DNA of 10,058 nt, from positions 1-10,058 of the forward strand of contig CACYBP010000218.1 in NCBI GenBank assembly GCA_902772625.1, given 5' to 3'. Position 1 is the stretch's first letter; every line of letters starts with the position of its first letter. This document shows positions 1 to 7,472 of the stretch, in pieces. The translations under genes were made by a program, and so were the position numbers. The notes below the pieces were generated by a model, which worked only from the letters and a program-made list of their open reading frames with translations, did not search any database and was not told the origin of the DNA. This DNA is from Oscillospiraceae bacterium. Lineage in GTDB: Bacteria; Bacillota; Clostridia; Oscillospirales; QAMX01.

Positions 1-1
1 A

Positions 2-1225
2 GAGGGAATCCGCGTCTATGAAAAGGGAAGGGACCTTCTGGAAAGGAATTACGATCCGCTTTCGCCCTCCGCGGTGCGCGCCCTTTACGGCGACCCCATC
101 GTCACCTCTCCCAGCAGGATCGAAAAATATCATTCCTGCCGGTTCGCCTTCTTCCTGGAATACGGGCTCGGCGTCCGGGAGTTTCGGGAGGCCGAGCTTT
201 CGGCCGTTGAGGAAGGGGAATTCATACATTTCGTCTTTGAAAAGCTCGGGCGTCACGTCGCGGAAAAGGGCGGCTTTTCCCGCTTCTCCGAAGAGAAGAT
301 CCGGGAGCTTACGGGACGGTTCAGCGACGAATTCTATCTGAGCGTCTTCGGAACCGGGGAATTCCTGACAAAGAGGATCGAATACTTATTCAAAAGACTC
401 AGATCCGACGCCGAAAAGCTGGCCGTGCGGATGTACGGCGAACTGAAGGAGAGCCGCTTCGTCCCCTACGTGTTTGAAAAGGGCTTCGGCGGAAAAGAAG
501 GCGAACCCATCCGCTATTCCTTCCCGGAGGGCGGGCTTGCGGTCACGGGGAGGATCGACCGGGCCGACCGCTGGGAGACCCCGGAGGGCCCCTGGATCCG
601 GGTGGTGGACTATAAGACCGGAAGCCGGGATTTCACCTTCGGAGACCTCTATTACGGCCTGAACGCCCAGCTCCCGCTCTATCTTTTCGAGCTTTTGCGG
701 GAGGAGCCCGGCGCGAAGCCCGCGGGCTTTTTCTACCTGCCCTCCAAAAACGAATTTCCGACTCTGCCGCCCGACGCGGGAGAGGAGGAGATCCGGCAGG
801 AAAAGGCGAAGCTTTTGCGCTACAAGGGCCTTTCGGTGCGCGATCCCGCGATCTGGGAGGCGATGGATCCGGGCTATCTCGGCCCGGAGGGAAAGCTTCC
901 CCTGACGGTTGTGAAGGCGCGGGACGGCGAAAGAAGCGTGCGCGCCGATTCCAACGCCGTGGACGTCGACGGCCTTTTTGCCATCCGGCGCCATATGGAA
1001 AAGACCCTCCGGAAGATGAACGAAGAGCTCCGGAAGGGACGGGTGGACGCCGACCCCTATCTGCTCGGCGCGAACGACGCCTGCGCCTATTGCAGCTTCC
1101 GCCCGGTCTGCCGCGTCTATCCCGGCAAGGACGAAGGCCTCCGGCGCGAGCTTTCGGGCATGCGCTGCCGTGACTTTATGGAAAAGCTTGCCGAAGAGGG
1201 AGAGGAGGACGACGGGAATGCCTGA
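2..1225 (+). CDS. addB: AddB, ATP-dependent helicase/nuclease subunit B, C-terminal part (5' end outside window)
   Basis: AddB is the second subunit of the AddAB helicase-nuclease, which resects double-strand breaks in the cytoplasm and, in characterised members, responds to Chi sites. The frame is open from base 2, so about 407 C-terminal residues are visible and the true start lies upstream; the GTG at 74 is internal. What is seen is the Fe-S nuclease domain. It has SPSRIEKYHSCRFAFFLEYG (Cys codon at 137), GRIDRAD (Asp codon at 557), the catalytic VVDYKTG (Asp codon 608, Lys codon 614), the QLPLYLFEL form of the QxxxY motif, and a C-x2-C-x5-C triplet (Cys codons 1082, 1091, 1109). The distant Cys plus this triplet is the known 4Fe-4S ligand arrangement of AddB, so the nuclease looks intact. 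The stop overlaps the start of addA. The N-terminal inactivated-helicase half cannot be assessed here. Confidence 0.95.
   Translation, partial: EGIRVYEKGRDLLERNYDPLSPSAVRALYGDPIVTSPSRIEKYHSCRFAFFLEYGLGVREFREAELSAVEEGEFIHFVFEKLGRHVAEKGGFSRFSEEKIRELTGRFSDEFYLSVFGTGEFLTKRIEYLFKRLRSDAEKLAVRMYGELKESRFVPYVFEKGFGGKEGEPIRYSFPEGGLAVTGRIDRADRWETPEGPWIRVVDYKTGSRDFTFGDLYYGLNAQLPLYLFELLREEPGAKPAGFFYLPSKNEFPTLPPDAGEEEIRQEKAKLLRYKGLSVRDPAIWEAMDPGYLGPEGKLPLTVVKARDGERSVRADSNAVDVDGLFAIRRHMEKTLRKMNEELRKGRVDADPYLLGANDACAYCSFRPVCRVYPGKDEGLRRELSGMRCRDFMEKLAEEGEEDDGNA
1201..1209 (+). promoter_or_regulatory. Ribosome binding site of addA
   Basis: AGAGGAGGA contains GGAGG at 1204-1208, nine bases before the ATG at 1218. 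It lies inside the end of addB and fixes the addA start at this ATG rather than at the in-frame GTG at 1170, which would add 16 residues with no family resemblance. The ATG overlaps the addB stop by 8 bases, so the two are probably translationally coupled. Confidence 0.8.
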
Positions 1226-4200
1226 ATGGAATGAGATGCAGAAGGCCGTGATCGGTTTTGAAAGCGGCAAGGGCGCCCTTCTGGTCACTGCCGCGGCCGG
1301 ATCGGGAAAGACCGCCGTGGTGGTGGAAAGAGTCCTCAGCCTGATCACCCGCAAGGACGATCCGCGGGATATTTCCCGTCTTTTGGTAATCACCTTCACC
1401 AACGCCGCCGCCGAGGAGATGCGAAGCCGCATCGTCGAGGCTCTGCGCGCGGCGGTGGAAAAGGACCCGGGAAACCGGCACCTCGCGCGCCAGCAAAAGC
1501 TGATCCACGCGGCGGAGTTCACCACCATCGACTCTTTCTTTCTCGGCATCGTCCGGGAAAACTTCAATCTGATCGGCATCAGCCCCGACGCCCGGATCGC
1601 GGGCGAGGAGGAGATCGGCGATCTGCGCGATCAGGTGCTGGAAGAGCTTCTGGAGGAAAAATACGCCGAAGCGTCGCCGGACTTTTTGCGCATGGCAGAG
1701 CTTTTTTCCCGCGGCAGACGGGACGACGCCCTCTGCCGGATGATCGAAGGGGCTTACCGCGCCTTCAGAAGCATGCCCGAACCGAAATTGAAACTGCGCG
1801 AGGCCGTCTCGCGGTATGAAACGGCTCCGGAACGCATAGGGGAGACCCTGTGGGGACGTGTTCTGATCGACCAGACACGGCGCGTTCTTCAGAGATACCT
1901 GACTTCTTATGAAAACCTCCGCGCGGCCTTTCTTCCCGACCCTGCGGGGCTGGAGGAGCACGTGACCCTTTTGGAGGAGGAAACGGCGGGGATCAGGCGC
2001 GCTCTCGACGCGGAATACGACTGGACGGGGCTTCGCGCGGCTTTTTCTGAATTCGCCTTTCCGACTTTTCCCTCGGGAAAACGAAAGGTTCCGGAGGAGG
2101 TCAAGGCCCGCCGGGCAGCATATAAAGAGCTTCGCGACCGGCTGAAGGCCGAAATCAAAAAGCAGGAAAAGATCTATTCCGCCGACGAGGAGACCTGCCG
2201 GGGGATCCTCCGGGAGCTCCGTCCGGCGGCCCTGGAGCTTGAAAAGCTGGTCAACGCCTTTGCGGAGAGATTTCTTGAGAAAAAGACCGACCGGCGCGTG
2301 CTGGAATTCGACGACGTGTCTCAATACGCCTACGGTCTTTTGTGGAGGCGGACGCCGGGAGGCGATCTCGTTCCCACCGAAGAGGCCGTACGCCTTTCGG
2401 AACGGTACGACGAGGTGATCGTCGACGAGTATCAGGATACCAACAGCCTGCAGGACGAGATCTTCCGGGCCGTCACCGGCAACCGCCGCAATCTCCTCAT
2501 GGTGGGCGACGTCAAGCAGAGCATCTACGGCTTCCGCTACGCCGAACCCGAGGGCTTCGTTCGGAAGCTCGAGGCATACCGCCCTCTGGAGGAAGGCGGG
2601 GAGGGCGACCGGAAGCAGGCGCTGAACCGGAATTACCGCTCCACCGACGGGGTCATCGACGCGGTGAACCGCGTGTTTTCCCGCTTGATGACGAAGGAAT
2701 GGGGCGGCCTGGTCTACGACCGGGATCAGTATCTTTACCGCGGCCGCCCGGCGTCAGAAAGCGTCCCCGTGGAGTTTTACCTTCTGGACAAGAACGGATC
2801 CGCCGACGACCGCCGCCTTTACGAGGCCCGCGCCATCGCCCGATACGTCAAGGCTCTCGTCCAAAAGGGCGTTCGTGTGCCCGATAAAGAAGGCGATCGC
2901 CCCATGACCTATCGGGACGCGGCGGTACTGCTCCGAAGCGGAAAAGGACGGCTCGATCTCTATGAAAACGCCTTCCGGGAGGAGGGCGTGCCGGTCACCG
3001 CCGAAGGAGCGGTGGGCCTCTATTCCACGCCGGAGGGGGAATTCGTCCTGAATCTTCTCTCGGTGGTGGATAATCCCTATAACGATGTGGCGCTTCTCAC
3101 CCTGCTGACCTCGCCGGCCTTTTCTTTCTCGCCCGAAGAGCTTGCGTGGGTGCGCGCCGGACTCAAAAAAGAGCCTTTGATCCGCGCCTTACGCGTGAGA
3201 CGGGACGCGGGCGACCGGAAATCCGGAGAATTCCTGGAAAAGCTCGACCGCTGGCGCCGGGAGAGGACCGAAAAGCGCCTGGGCCTTCTGATCCGGGGGA
3301 TCTTTGACGAACTGTCGCTTTCCTCCCTGATAGCGGCCGGTGAGGACGGGGAAGCGAGGCTTCAGAACGTTTACCGCATCGCGTCTCTGGCGGAGACCTA
3401 TGAAAGCGCGGGCGGGCTTTCGGCTTTTCTCAGGGGCGCCGCGCTGGCGGTGGAGAACGGGCGTGAGCCCGAGGGCGTTTCGCCCTCCACCGGAAAGGAC
3501 GCCGTGCGGGTGATGACCATTCACAAATCCAAGGGGCTTCAGTTCCCGGTGGTCGTGGTGGCCGACACGGTCTCCGATCTTCTTATGGACAGAAACCGGG
3601 AGCCGGTCAATTTTGAAAAGGAGCTGGGCTTCGGCTTCAAGCTTCATTCGCCCGAAAAGGAGATCCGGTATACGACCTTCGTCTTCGAGGCGGTGAACGC
3701 CGCGAAACGGCGCGCCGAGACCGCGGAGGAATTGCGGGTGCTTTACGTGGCCATGACCCGCGCCATGGAGCGTCTGGTCTTTTTCGCGGTGAGCGAGGAT
3801 TCCGGAAAGCTTCTCAGAAACGTGGCCGATCTCGACCGCCCGGAGGATCACGTCTCGCCCTTCCGGTGCTACGCAGAGTGGGTGCTGGCGGCGTCGCTGG
3901 ATACCGGAAAGGTGAAAAACGACCTCCTTACCGGTTCCGAACCCGATCTGGACGGGGCTTCCGATCTGCTTTTTACCTTCCGCCGGGAGCTTCCGGAGGA
4001 AGAAGCGGCGGCGGGCGGGCAGACGGAAGGCAGTGCGTCCGGAGAAGAAGCCGAGCCGCTCGTTCTGCCCGATAAGCTTTTTGAGCCGTATCCCTTTTCC
4101 TACGCCGCCGTGCTTCCCACCAAGATCACCGCGACCGAGATCAAAAACCACGAGGTTTTCCGGCAGAAGGCGTTTGCCCGTTCCAAAGAGCTTTCCGATG

Positions 4201-4850
4201 AAAGCACCGCATCGGAGATCCAAAGGCATGAGATCGCGGAGGAGCTTGAGAATAAGCGTCAGCCCGGAAGCTTCGCTTTCCGCCGTCCCGGCTTCATGAC
4301 CGAAAAGGGTCTCTCGGCCGCCGAGAAGGGGAGCGCCGTACATCTCGCGCTCCGGCTCGTCGACCCCGGAAAGGCGTCCTCGCCTGCGGAGATCGCGCGG
4401 GAGCTGGACCGCCTGGAGGCGGAGCGCTATCTTTCAAAGGCCGAGCGGAAAAGCGTCGACGAAGCTTCGATCATGAGCTTCTACTCCTCGGACCTCGGAA
4501 AGCGGATGCAGAGATCGAAAAAGATCTACCGCGAGCTGAAATTCACCCTGACCGAGGACGCCGGCAGGATCTCCGACGAAGCCAGGGGAAAGGGCGAATC
4601 GCTTCTCCTGCAGGGGATCGTGGACGCCGCCTTTGAAGAGGACGGCGGGCTGATCCTTCTGGATTACAAGACCGACTGGCTCTCTCCGGGGGGGGACGCC
4701 CGGGAGCATCTCCTTGAAAGCGGTTATCACCGCCAGCTTGCGGTCTACGCCGAGGCTCTGACGCGCATGACCTCTCTTCCCGTGACCGAACGGTGGATCT
4801 ATTTCACCCGGACCGGGCAGGCCGTGCGCGCCGAAGAAGATCCCGCCTGA
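1218..4850 (+). CDS. addA: AddA, ATP-dependent helicase/nuclease subunit A
   Basis: AddA is the motor and 3'-strand nuclease subunit of AddAB: a UvrD/Rep-like SF1A 3'-to-5' helicase fused to a RecB-type nuclease. The protein is 1210 residues, normal for the family. All helicase motifs are visible: Walker A AAAGSGKTA (Lys31), Ia ITFTNAAAEEM, the TIDSFF region, II VDEYQD (Asp403, Glu404), III VGDVKQSIYGFRYAEP, IV LNRNYRS, V MTIHKSKGLQFP (from about 766) and VI LYVAMTRA (from about 842). The C-terminal nuclease has GIVDAAF (from about 1133), the catalytic LLDYKTDW (Asp1149, Lys1151), then YHRQLAVYAEAL. A Glu/Ala/Gly-rich linker near residues 920-945 separates helicase and nuclease parts. The start at 1218 is chosen for its RBS and because MPEWNEMQKAV matches the usual short N-terminus before the Q-motif. 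The gene overlaps addB and is followed after 32 bases by a GH13 gene. A G8 tract at 4688-4695 lies in the nuclease coding region. Confidence 0.97.
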   Translation: MPEWNEMQKAVIGFESGKGALLVTAAAGSGKTAVVVERVLSLITRKDDPRDISRLLVITFTNAAAEEMRSRIVEALRAAVEKDPGNRHLARQQKLIHAAEFTTIDSFFLGIVRENFNLIGISPDARIAGEEEIGDLRDQVLEELLEEKYAEASPDFLRMAELFSRGRRDDALCRMIEGAYRAFRSMPEPKLKLREAVSRYETAPERIGETLWGRVLIDQTRRVLQRYLTSYENLRAAFLPDPAGLEEHVTLLEEETAGIRRALDAEYDWTGLRAAFSEFAFPTFPSGKRKVPEEVKARRAAYKELRDRLKAEIKKQEKIYSADEETCRGILRELRPAALELEKLVNAFAERFLEKKTDRRVLEFDDVSQYAYGLLWRRTPGGDLVPTEEAVRLSERYDEVIVDEYQDTNSLQDEIFRAVTGNRRNLLMVGDVKQSIYGFRYAEPEGFVRKLEAYRPLEEGGEGDRKQALNRNYRSTDGVIDAVNRVFSRLMTKEWGGLVYDRDQYLYRGRPASESVPVEFYLLDKNGSADDRRLYEARAIARYVKALVQKGVRVPDKEGDRPMTYRDAAVLLRSGKGRLDLYENAFREEGVPVTAEGAVGLYSTPEGEFVLNLLSVVDNPYNDVALLTLLTSPAFSFSPEELAWVRAGLKKEPLIRALRVRRDAGDRKSGEFLEKLDRWRRERTEKRLGLLIRGIFDELSLSSLIAAGEDGEARLQNVYRIASLAETYESAGGLSAFLRGAALAVENGREPEGVSPSTGKDAVRVMTIHKSKGLQFPVVVVADTVSDLLMDRNREPVNFEKELGFGFKLHSPEKEIRYTTFVFEAVNAAKRRAETAEELRVLYVAMTRAMERLVFFAVSEDSGKLLRNVADLDRPEDHVSPFRCYAEWVLAASLDTGKVKNDLLTGSEPDLDGASDLLFTFRRELPEEEAAAGGQTEGSASGEEAEPLVLPDKLFEPYPFSYAAVLPTKITATEIKNHEVFRQKAFARSKELSDESTASEIQRHEIAEELENKRQPGSFAFRRPGFMTEKGLSAAEKGSAVHLALRLVDPGKASSPAEIARELDRLEAERYLSKAERKSVDEASIMSFYSSDLGKRMQRSKKIYRELKFTLTEDAGRISDEARGKGESLLLQGIVDAAFEEDGGLILLDYKTDWLSPGGDAREHLLESGYHRQLAVYAEALTRMTSLPVTERWIYFTRTGQAVRAEEDPA
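4688..4695 (+). repeat. G8 homopolymer inside addA
   Basis: Eight consecutive G bases follow CTCTCC and encode the Gly-Gly of LSPGGD, a few residues after the catalytic DYKTDW. It is the longest single-base run I noticed in the window. A one-base slip here would replace about the last 53 residues, including the QLAVYAEAL motif. Confidence 0.9.
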
Positions 4851-4865
4851 GTAAAGATTCTTTGA

Positions 4866-4872
4866 AGAAAGG
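4866..4872 (+). promoter_or_regulatory. Ribosome binding site of the GH13 gene
   Basis: AGAAAGG lies ten bases before the ATG at 4883. This favours that start over the in-frame GTG at 4793, which is buried in addA, and the TTG at 4862, which has no good upstream Shine-Dalgarno sequence. Confidence 0.6.
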
Positions 4873-4882
4873 CCCTGACTTT

Positions 4883-6766
4883 ATGGATTCCGAGCTTCTG
4901 CTCTATTACGATTCGCGCGACAAAAAATACAAAAAGCCCTTCGGCGCCGTGGCTTTGCGAAGCCGGATCACCCTCCGCCTTTCGGTAAGCCGCCGGATGG
5001 CGCCCCTGAAGGTGGAGCTTCTTCTCCGGCACGACGGCGAGAAAGAGGCGCGCGCGCTTCCGCTTTTGTGGGAGCGGCGCGAGGAGGCACGGGATCTCTA
5101 CCGCGTGAAATTCAGCCTTTCAAAACCGGGGCTTTATCATTACGTTTTCCGGGTCACCACTCAGGTCTCCGAGCCCTACTACGGCGCACGGGAAGAATAC
5201 CGGGGCGGGGAGGGCGTACTGACCTACGATACGTACCGGCCCTTCTCCTTCACGGTCTACGATAAGGACGCCCGGGTGCCCGGGTGGTTCGGCGACGGGA
5301 TCACCTATCAGATCTTTCCCGACCGCTTCGCGATCTCCGGCGGGCGGAAAGCCCTGCCGGGAAGAAGGCTGGTCCCGGACCTTCACGAAAGGCCTTATAA
5401 GACCGTGCTGCCCGGCGGGGACGTGCCCAACGATTATTTTTACGGCGGGAACCTCCGGGGCGTCGCCGAAAAGCTTCCCTATCTGGCATCGCTCGGCGTG
5501 AAGACCCTCTATCTCAATCCGATCTTTTCGTCGCATTCAAATCACCGTTACGACACGGCGGACTATATGAAGATCGATCCGATGCTGGGAGAAGAAGAGG
5601 ATTTCGTCTTCCTCTGCCGAAAAGCGGAGGAGGCGGGCATGCGCGTGATGCTCGACGGCGTTTTCAATCACACCGGCTCCGACAGCGTCTATTTCAACAA
5701 GGAAGGGCGCTATCCCGGTCCGGGGGCTTACCAGGGGAAAAGCTCGCCCTATTACGACTGGTACGAATTCAGAAGCTTTCCGGACGATTACGCCTGCTGG
5801 TGGGACGTGAAGATCCTGCCGGCGGTCAATGAAAACGCTCCGTCCTTCCGCCGCTTCATCACGGGAAAGGACGGCGTGGTCAGAAAATGGCTGCGCCTCG
5901 GGGCCTCGGCCTGGCGGCTTGACGTCGCCGACGAGCTTCCGGACGATTTTATCAGGGAGATCAAAAAAGCCGCGCTTGAGGAGAAGAAAGACGCCTTTAT
6001 CCTGGGAGAGGTGTGGGAGGACGCCTCGGTCAAGATCGCCTACGGTCAAAGAAGGACCTATCTTCTGGGCGACGAGCTGGACGGGGTGATGAACTATCCC
6101 TTCCGGGACGCGGTGCTCGCCTATCTTCTGAAGAAGGATGCCGAAGCCTTCCGGAATATTCTTCTCGGGATATCGGAAAACTATCCTTTCCGGGCGGAAA
6201 GATCGCTGATGAATCTCCTCGGCACCCACGATACGCCCCGGATCCTGTCGGTCCTGGGCGGGGCGGAGGAGCTTGCGCCGAAGGACCTCAGAAAGCGGGC
6301 GGAATACCGTCTGCCGCCTGAAAGGCTGGAGCTTGCGAAGAAAAGACTGAAACTTGCCTCGCTTCTGCTTTTCACCCATCTGGGGTCACCCACCGTTTAT
6401 TACGGCGACGAAGCGGGAACCGAGGGGCTGGAGGATCCCGCGAACCGCTCTTTCTTCCTTCCGGAGGAAAGCGACGCGGAGATCCTTGACTGGTACCGGC
6501 TCCTTGCGAAGATCAGGGAGAAGGAGAAGGTCTTCTCCGCCTCCCGCCCGGGATACCGCGAGGCCCGCGGCGCGCGGCTCTCGCTTTCCTGGCGGCGTGG
6601 CGTGGGACTCTTCATGAACGCGGGGGAAGAGATCGAATTGTTCCGCCTTCCCTTCCGCGCAAGGGATCTTCTGACCGGAAAAGTGTTCAGTGAAGGCGAA
6701 ATTCCTGTCCCGCCCTTGGGCGCGCTTTTGTATAAACGAGAGGAGGAAGGGGAAAACGATGGATAA
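4883..6766 (+). CDS. GH13 alpha-amylase family glycosidase, neopullulanase/cyclomaltodextrinase-like
   Basis: A 627-residue glycoside hydrolase that probably cleaves alpha-1,4 (perhaps also alpha-1,6) bonds in maltodextrins or cyclodextrins. No signal peptide or membrane segment is visible, so it should act in the cytoplasm on imported oligosaccharides. Residues 1 to about 130 are beta-rich, as in the N-terminal Ig/CBM34-like domain of neopullulanases; the (beta/alpha)8 barrel begins near GDGITYQIFPDRF (from 137). Conserved regions: I DGVFNH (258-263), II WRLDVADE with nucleophile Asp347, III GEVWED with acid/base Glu376, IV GTHDT with Asp450. The segment equivalent to region V reads LPAVN (312-316) instead of the MPKLN of classic neopullulanases. 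PTVYYGDEAGTEG and a short C-terminal beta domain follow. The catalytic triad is complete. Exact specificity (neopullulanase, cyclomaltodextrinase, maltogenic amylase or plain alpha-amylase) cannot be decided from sequence alone. It is sandwiched between addA and glpP. Confidence 0.92.
   Translation: MDSELLLYYDSRDKKYKKPFGAVALRSRITLRLSVSRRMAPLKVELLLRHDGEKEARALPLLWERREEARDLYRVKFSLSKPGLYHYVFRVTTQVSEPYYGAREEYRGGEGVLTYDTYRPFSFTVYDKDARVPGWFGDGITYQIFPDRFAISGGRKALPGRRLVPDLHERPYKTVLPGGDVPNDYFYGGNLRGVAEKLPYLASLGVKTLYLNPIFSSHSNHRYDTADYMKIDPMLGEEEDFVFLCRKAEEAGMRVMLDGVFNHTGSDSVYFNKEGRYPGPGAYQGKSSPYYDWYEFRSFPDDYACWWDVKILPAVNENAPSFRRFITGKDGVVRKWLRLGASAWRLDVADELPDDFIREIKKAALEEKKDAFILGEVWEDASVKIAYGQRRTYLLGDELDGVMNYPFRDAVLAYLLKKDAEAFRNILLGISENYPFRAERSLMNLLGTHDTPRILSVLGGAEELAPKDLRKRAEYRLPPERLELAKKRLKLASLLLFTHLGSPTVYYGDEAGTEGLEDPANRSFFLPEESDAEILDWYRLLAKIREKEKVFSASRPGYREARGARLSLSWRRGVGLFMNAGEEIELFRLPFRARDLLTGKVFSEGEIPVPPLGALLYKREEEGENDG
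6741..6752 (+). promoter_or_regulatory. Ribosome binding site of glpP
   Basis: AGGAGGAAGGGG is a strong purine-rich Shine-Dalgarno stretch ending six bases before the ATG at 6759. It sits inside the last codons of the GH13 gene and selects this ATG over the in-frame GTG at 6690, whose 23-residue extension has no family resemblance. Confidence 0.8.
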
Positions 6767-7310
6767 CGAGTACATCCGCGGCGTGATCCCGGCTGTGGAC
6801 GGGATCCGGGCCTACGGAGAGTTCCTGGAAAGCGATCTTCCGGTCTGCGTTCTGATGAACGTGCACATCGCCCTTCTCGACAGCGTGTTCCGCCGGGCAA
6901 AAGAAAAAGAGAAGAAGATCATTCTGCATATCGACCGGATCAACGGCCTTTCGGATGACGAATACGGCGCCGAATACGTCTCCCAGAAGTATAATCCCGC
7001 CGGGGCGATCTCCATCAAGCCCGCGGTGATCTCCGCTCTGAAGCGCAAGCATATCACCGCCATTCAGCGTATCTTTCTCATCGACAGCTTCGCCCTTTCG
7101 AAAAGCGCGGAAGCGGTGGCCCACGCCGCTCCCGATTTCGTGGAGGTCATGCCGGGAACCCTGCTCGATCTGGTGCCGACCCTGGAAAACGCCCTCGGAA
7201 AAGAGCTGATCGCGGGCGGGCTGATCCCCGATCTTTCGTATGCCGGGAAGCTCCTTCAAAGCTTCCGCGCGGTCACCATGTCCTTTTCCAAACTGAAGGG
7301 GAAGACCTGA
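6759..7310 (+). CDS. glpP: GlpP, glycerol-3-phosphate-responsive antiterminator
   Basis: The 183-residue protein has the normal length of the GlpP family. In Bacillus, GlpP bound to glycerol-3-phosphate acts on leader mRNA of glp genes and prevents premature termination. Family landmarks are present in order: VIPAV near the N-terminus (9-13), ILHIDRINGL (Asp59), AISIKP (Lys87, where many members have ISTK), IQRIFLIDS (Gln103, Arg104, Asp109), PDFVEVMPG (ending about 133), IAGGLI (151-156) and a final AVTMSFSKL in place of the usual AVSTS...LW. This is a small TIM-barrel-like fold whose later loops are thought to hold the phosphate. The ATG overlaps the GH13 stop by 8 bases, so translation is probably coupled. 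No glpF, glpK or glpD is in the window, so its target RNA is elsewhere or is the leader just downstream. The family call is firm; the target is unknown. Confidence 0.9.
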   Translation: MDNEYIRGVIPAVDGIRAYGEFLESDLPVCVLMNVHIALLDSVFRRAKEKEKKIILHIDRINGLSDDEYGAEYVSQKYNPAGAISIKPAVISALKRKHITAIQRIFLIDSFALSKSAEAVAHAAPDFVEVMPGTLLDLVPTLENALGKELIAGGLIPDLSYAGKLLQSFRAVTMSFSKLKGKT

Positions 7311-7342
7311 TCCGATCCGGAAAGCGCGAAAAAGGTGAAATG

Positions 7343-7355
7343 GTGTTGACAACAC
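7343..7355. promoter_or_regulatory. Perfect 13-base palindrome over the -35 box, possible operator
   Basis: GTGTTG-A-CAACAC is a perfect inverted repeat with a single central base that covers the whole TTGACA element. A dimeric repressor bound here would block sigma-A RNA polymerase. Part of the symmetry (TTG/CA) comes from the -35 consensus itself; the extra four matching base pairs are what make it notable. I do not recognise the sequence as the site of a named regulator. Confidence 0.45.
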
Positions 7356-7374
7356 ATCCCCGGAAAGATATAAT
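7346..7374 (+). promoter_or_regulatory. Consensus sigma-A promoter for stp-prkC
   Basis: TTGACA at 7346-7351 and TATAAT at 7369-7374 are separated by exactly 17 bases, a perfect match to the vegetative consensus at both boxes and the optimal spacing. The surrounding DNA is locally AT-rich (AATAATTATTG after the -10) in an otherwise GC-rich window. Transcription should begin near 7381, giving a leader of about 130 nt before stp. It is the only convincing promoter I see in the window. Confidence 0.9.
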
Positions 7375-7441
7375 AATTATTGTGGAACCGTATCCGATCC
7401 GCATACCCTGAAGCGGCCTTCGCGTATAGTGAAGCGTGACC

Positions 7442-7472
7442 GGAAACGCCCGGCGCGCGTCCGGCGCTTTTC
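7442..7472 (+). terminator. Terminator-like hairpin in the stp leader
   Basis: CGCCCGG (7447-7453) pairs with CCGGCG (7461-7466) around a CGCGCGT loop with one bulged C. After a second bulged C the stem extends through GGAAA pairing with TTTTC (7442-7446 with 7468-7472, one G-U). It has a GC-rich core flanked by an A tract and four Ts. The T tract is short, so it may be a weak terminator for read-through from glpP, an attenuator within the stp leader, or chance pairing in GC-rich DNA. Confidence 0.35.

Noticed and set aside
386..1579. 397-residue minus-strand open frame opposite addB/addA
   Set aside because: Its product shows no recognisable family, and it lies opposite well-supported AddB and AddA coding sequence. 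Long antisense frames are expected with GC-rich codon third positions.
1176..2324. 382-residue minus-strand open frame opposite addA
   Set aside because: Shadow of addA helicase coding sequence; the translation is Arg/Gly/Leu-rich with no motifs.
2342..2887. 181-residue + strand frame inside addA
   Set aside because: Arg/Pro/Gly-rich shifted reading of addA motifs II-IV; a typical GC-rich frame shadow.
3189..4343. 384-residue minus-strand open frame opposite addA
   Set aside because: Covers the antisense of helicase motifs V and VI; low-information composition and no family match.
5537..6379. 280-residue minus-strand open frame opposite the GH13 gene
   Set aside because: Antisense to the GH13 catalytic regions, with no motif of its own.
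7311..7345. Intrinsic terminator immediately after glpP
   Set aside because: No stable stem followed by a T tract is visible here; the only terminator-like hairpin is downstream of the promoter at 7442-7472.
6687..7355. 222-residue minus-strand open frame opposite glpP
   Set aside because: Antisense shadow of glpP. It begins in the promoter region but has no recognisable domain or good ribosome binding site.
7311..7401. Nine-base direct repeat TCCGATCCG at 7311-7319 and 7393-7401
   Set aside because: Only two short copies in GC-rich DNA, at unrelated positions relative to the promoter. Probably chance.
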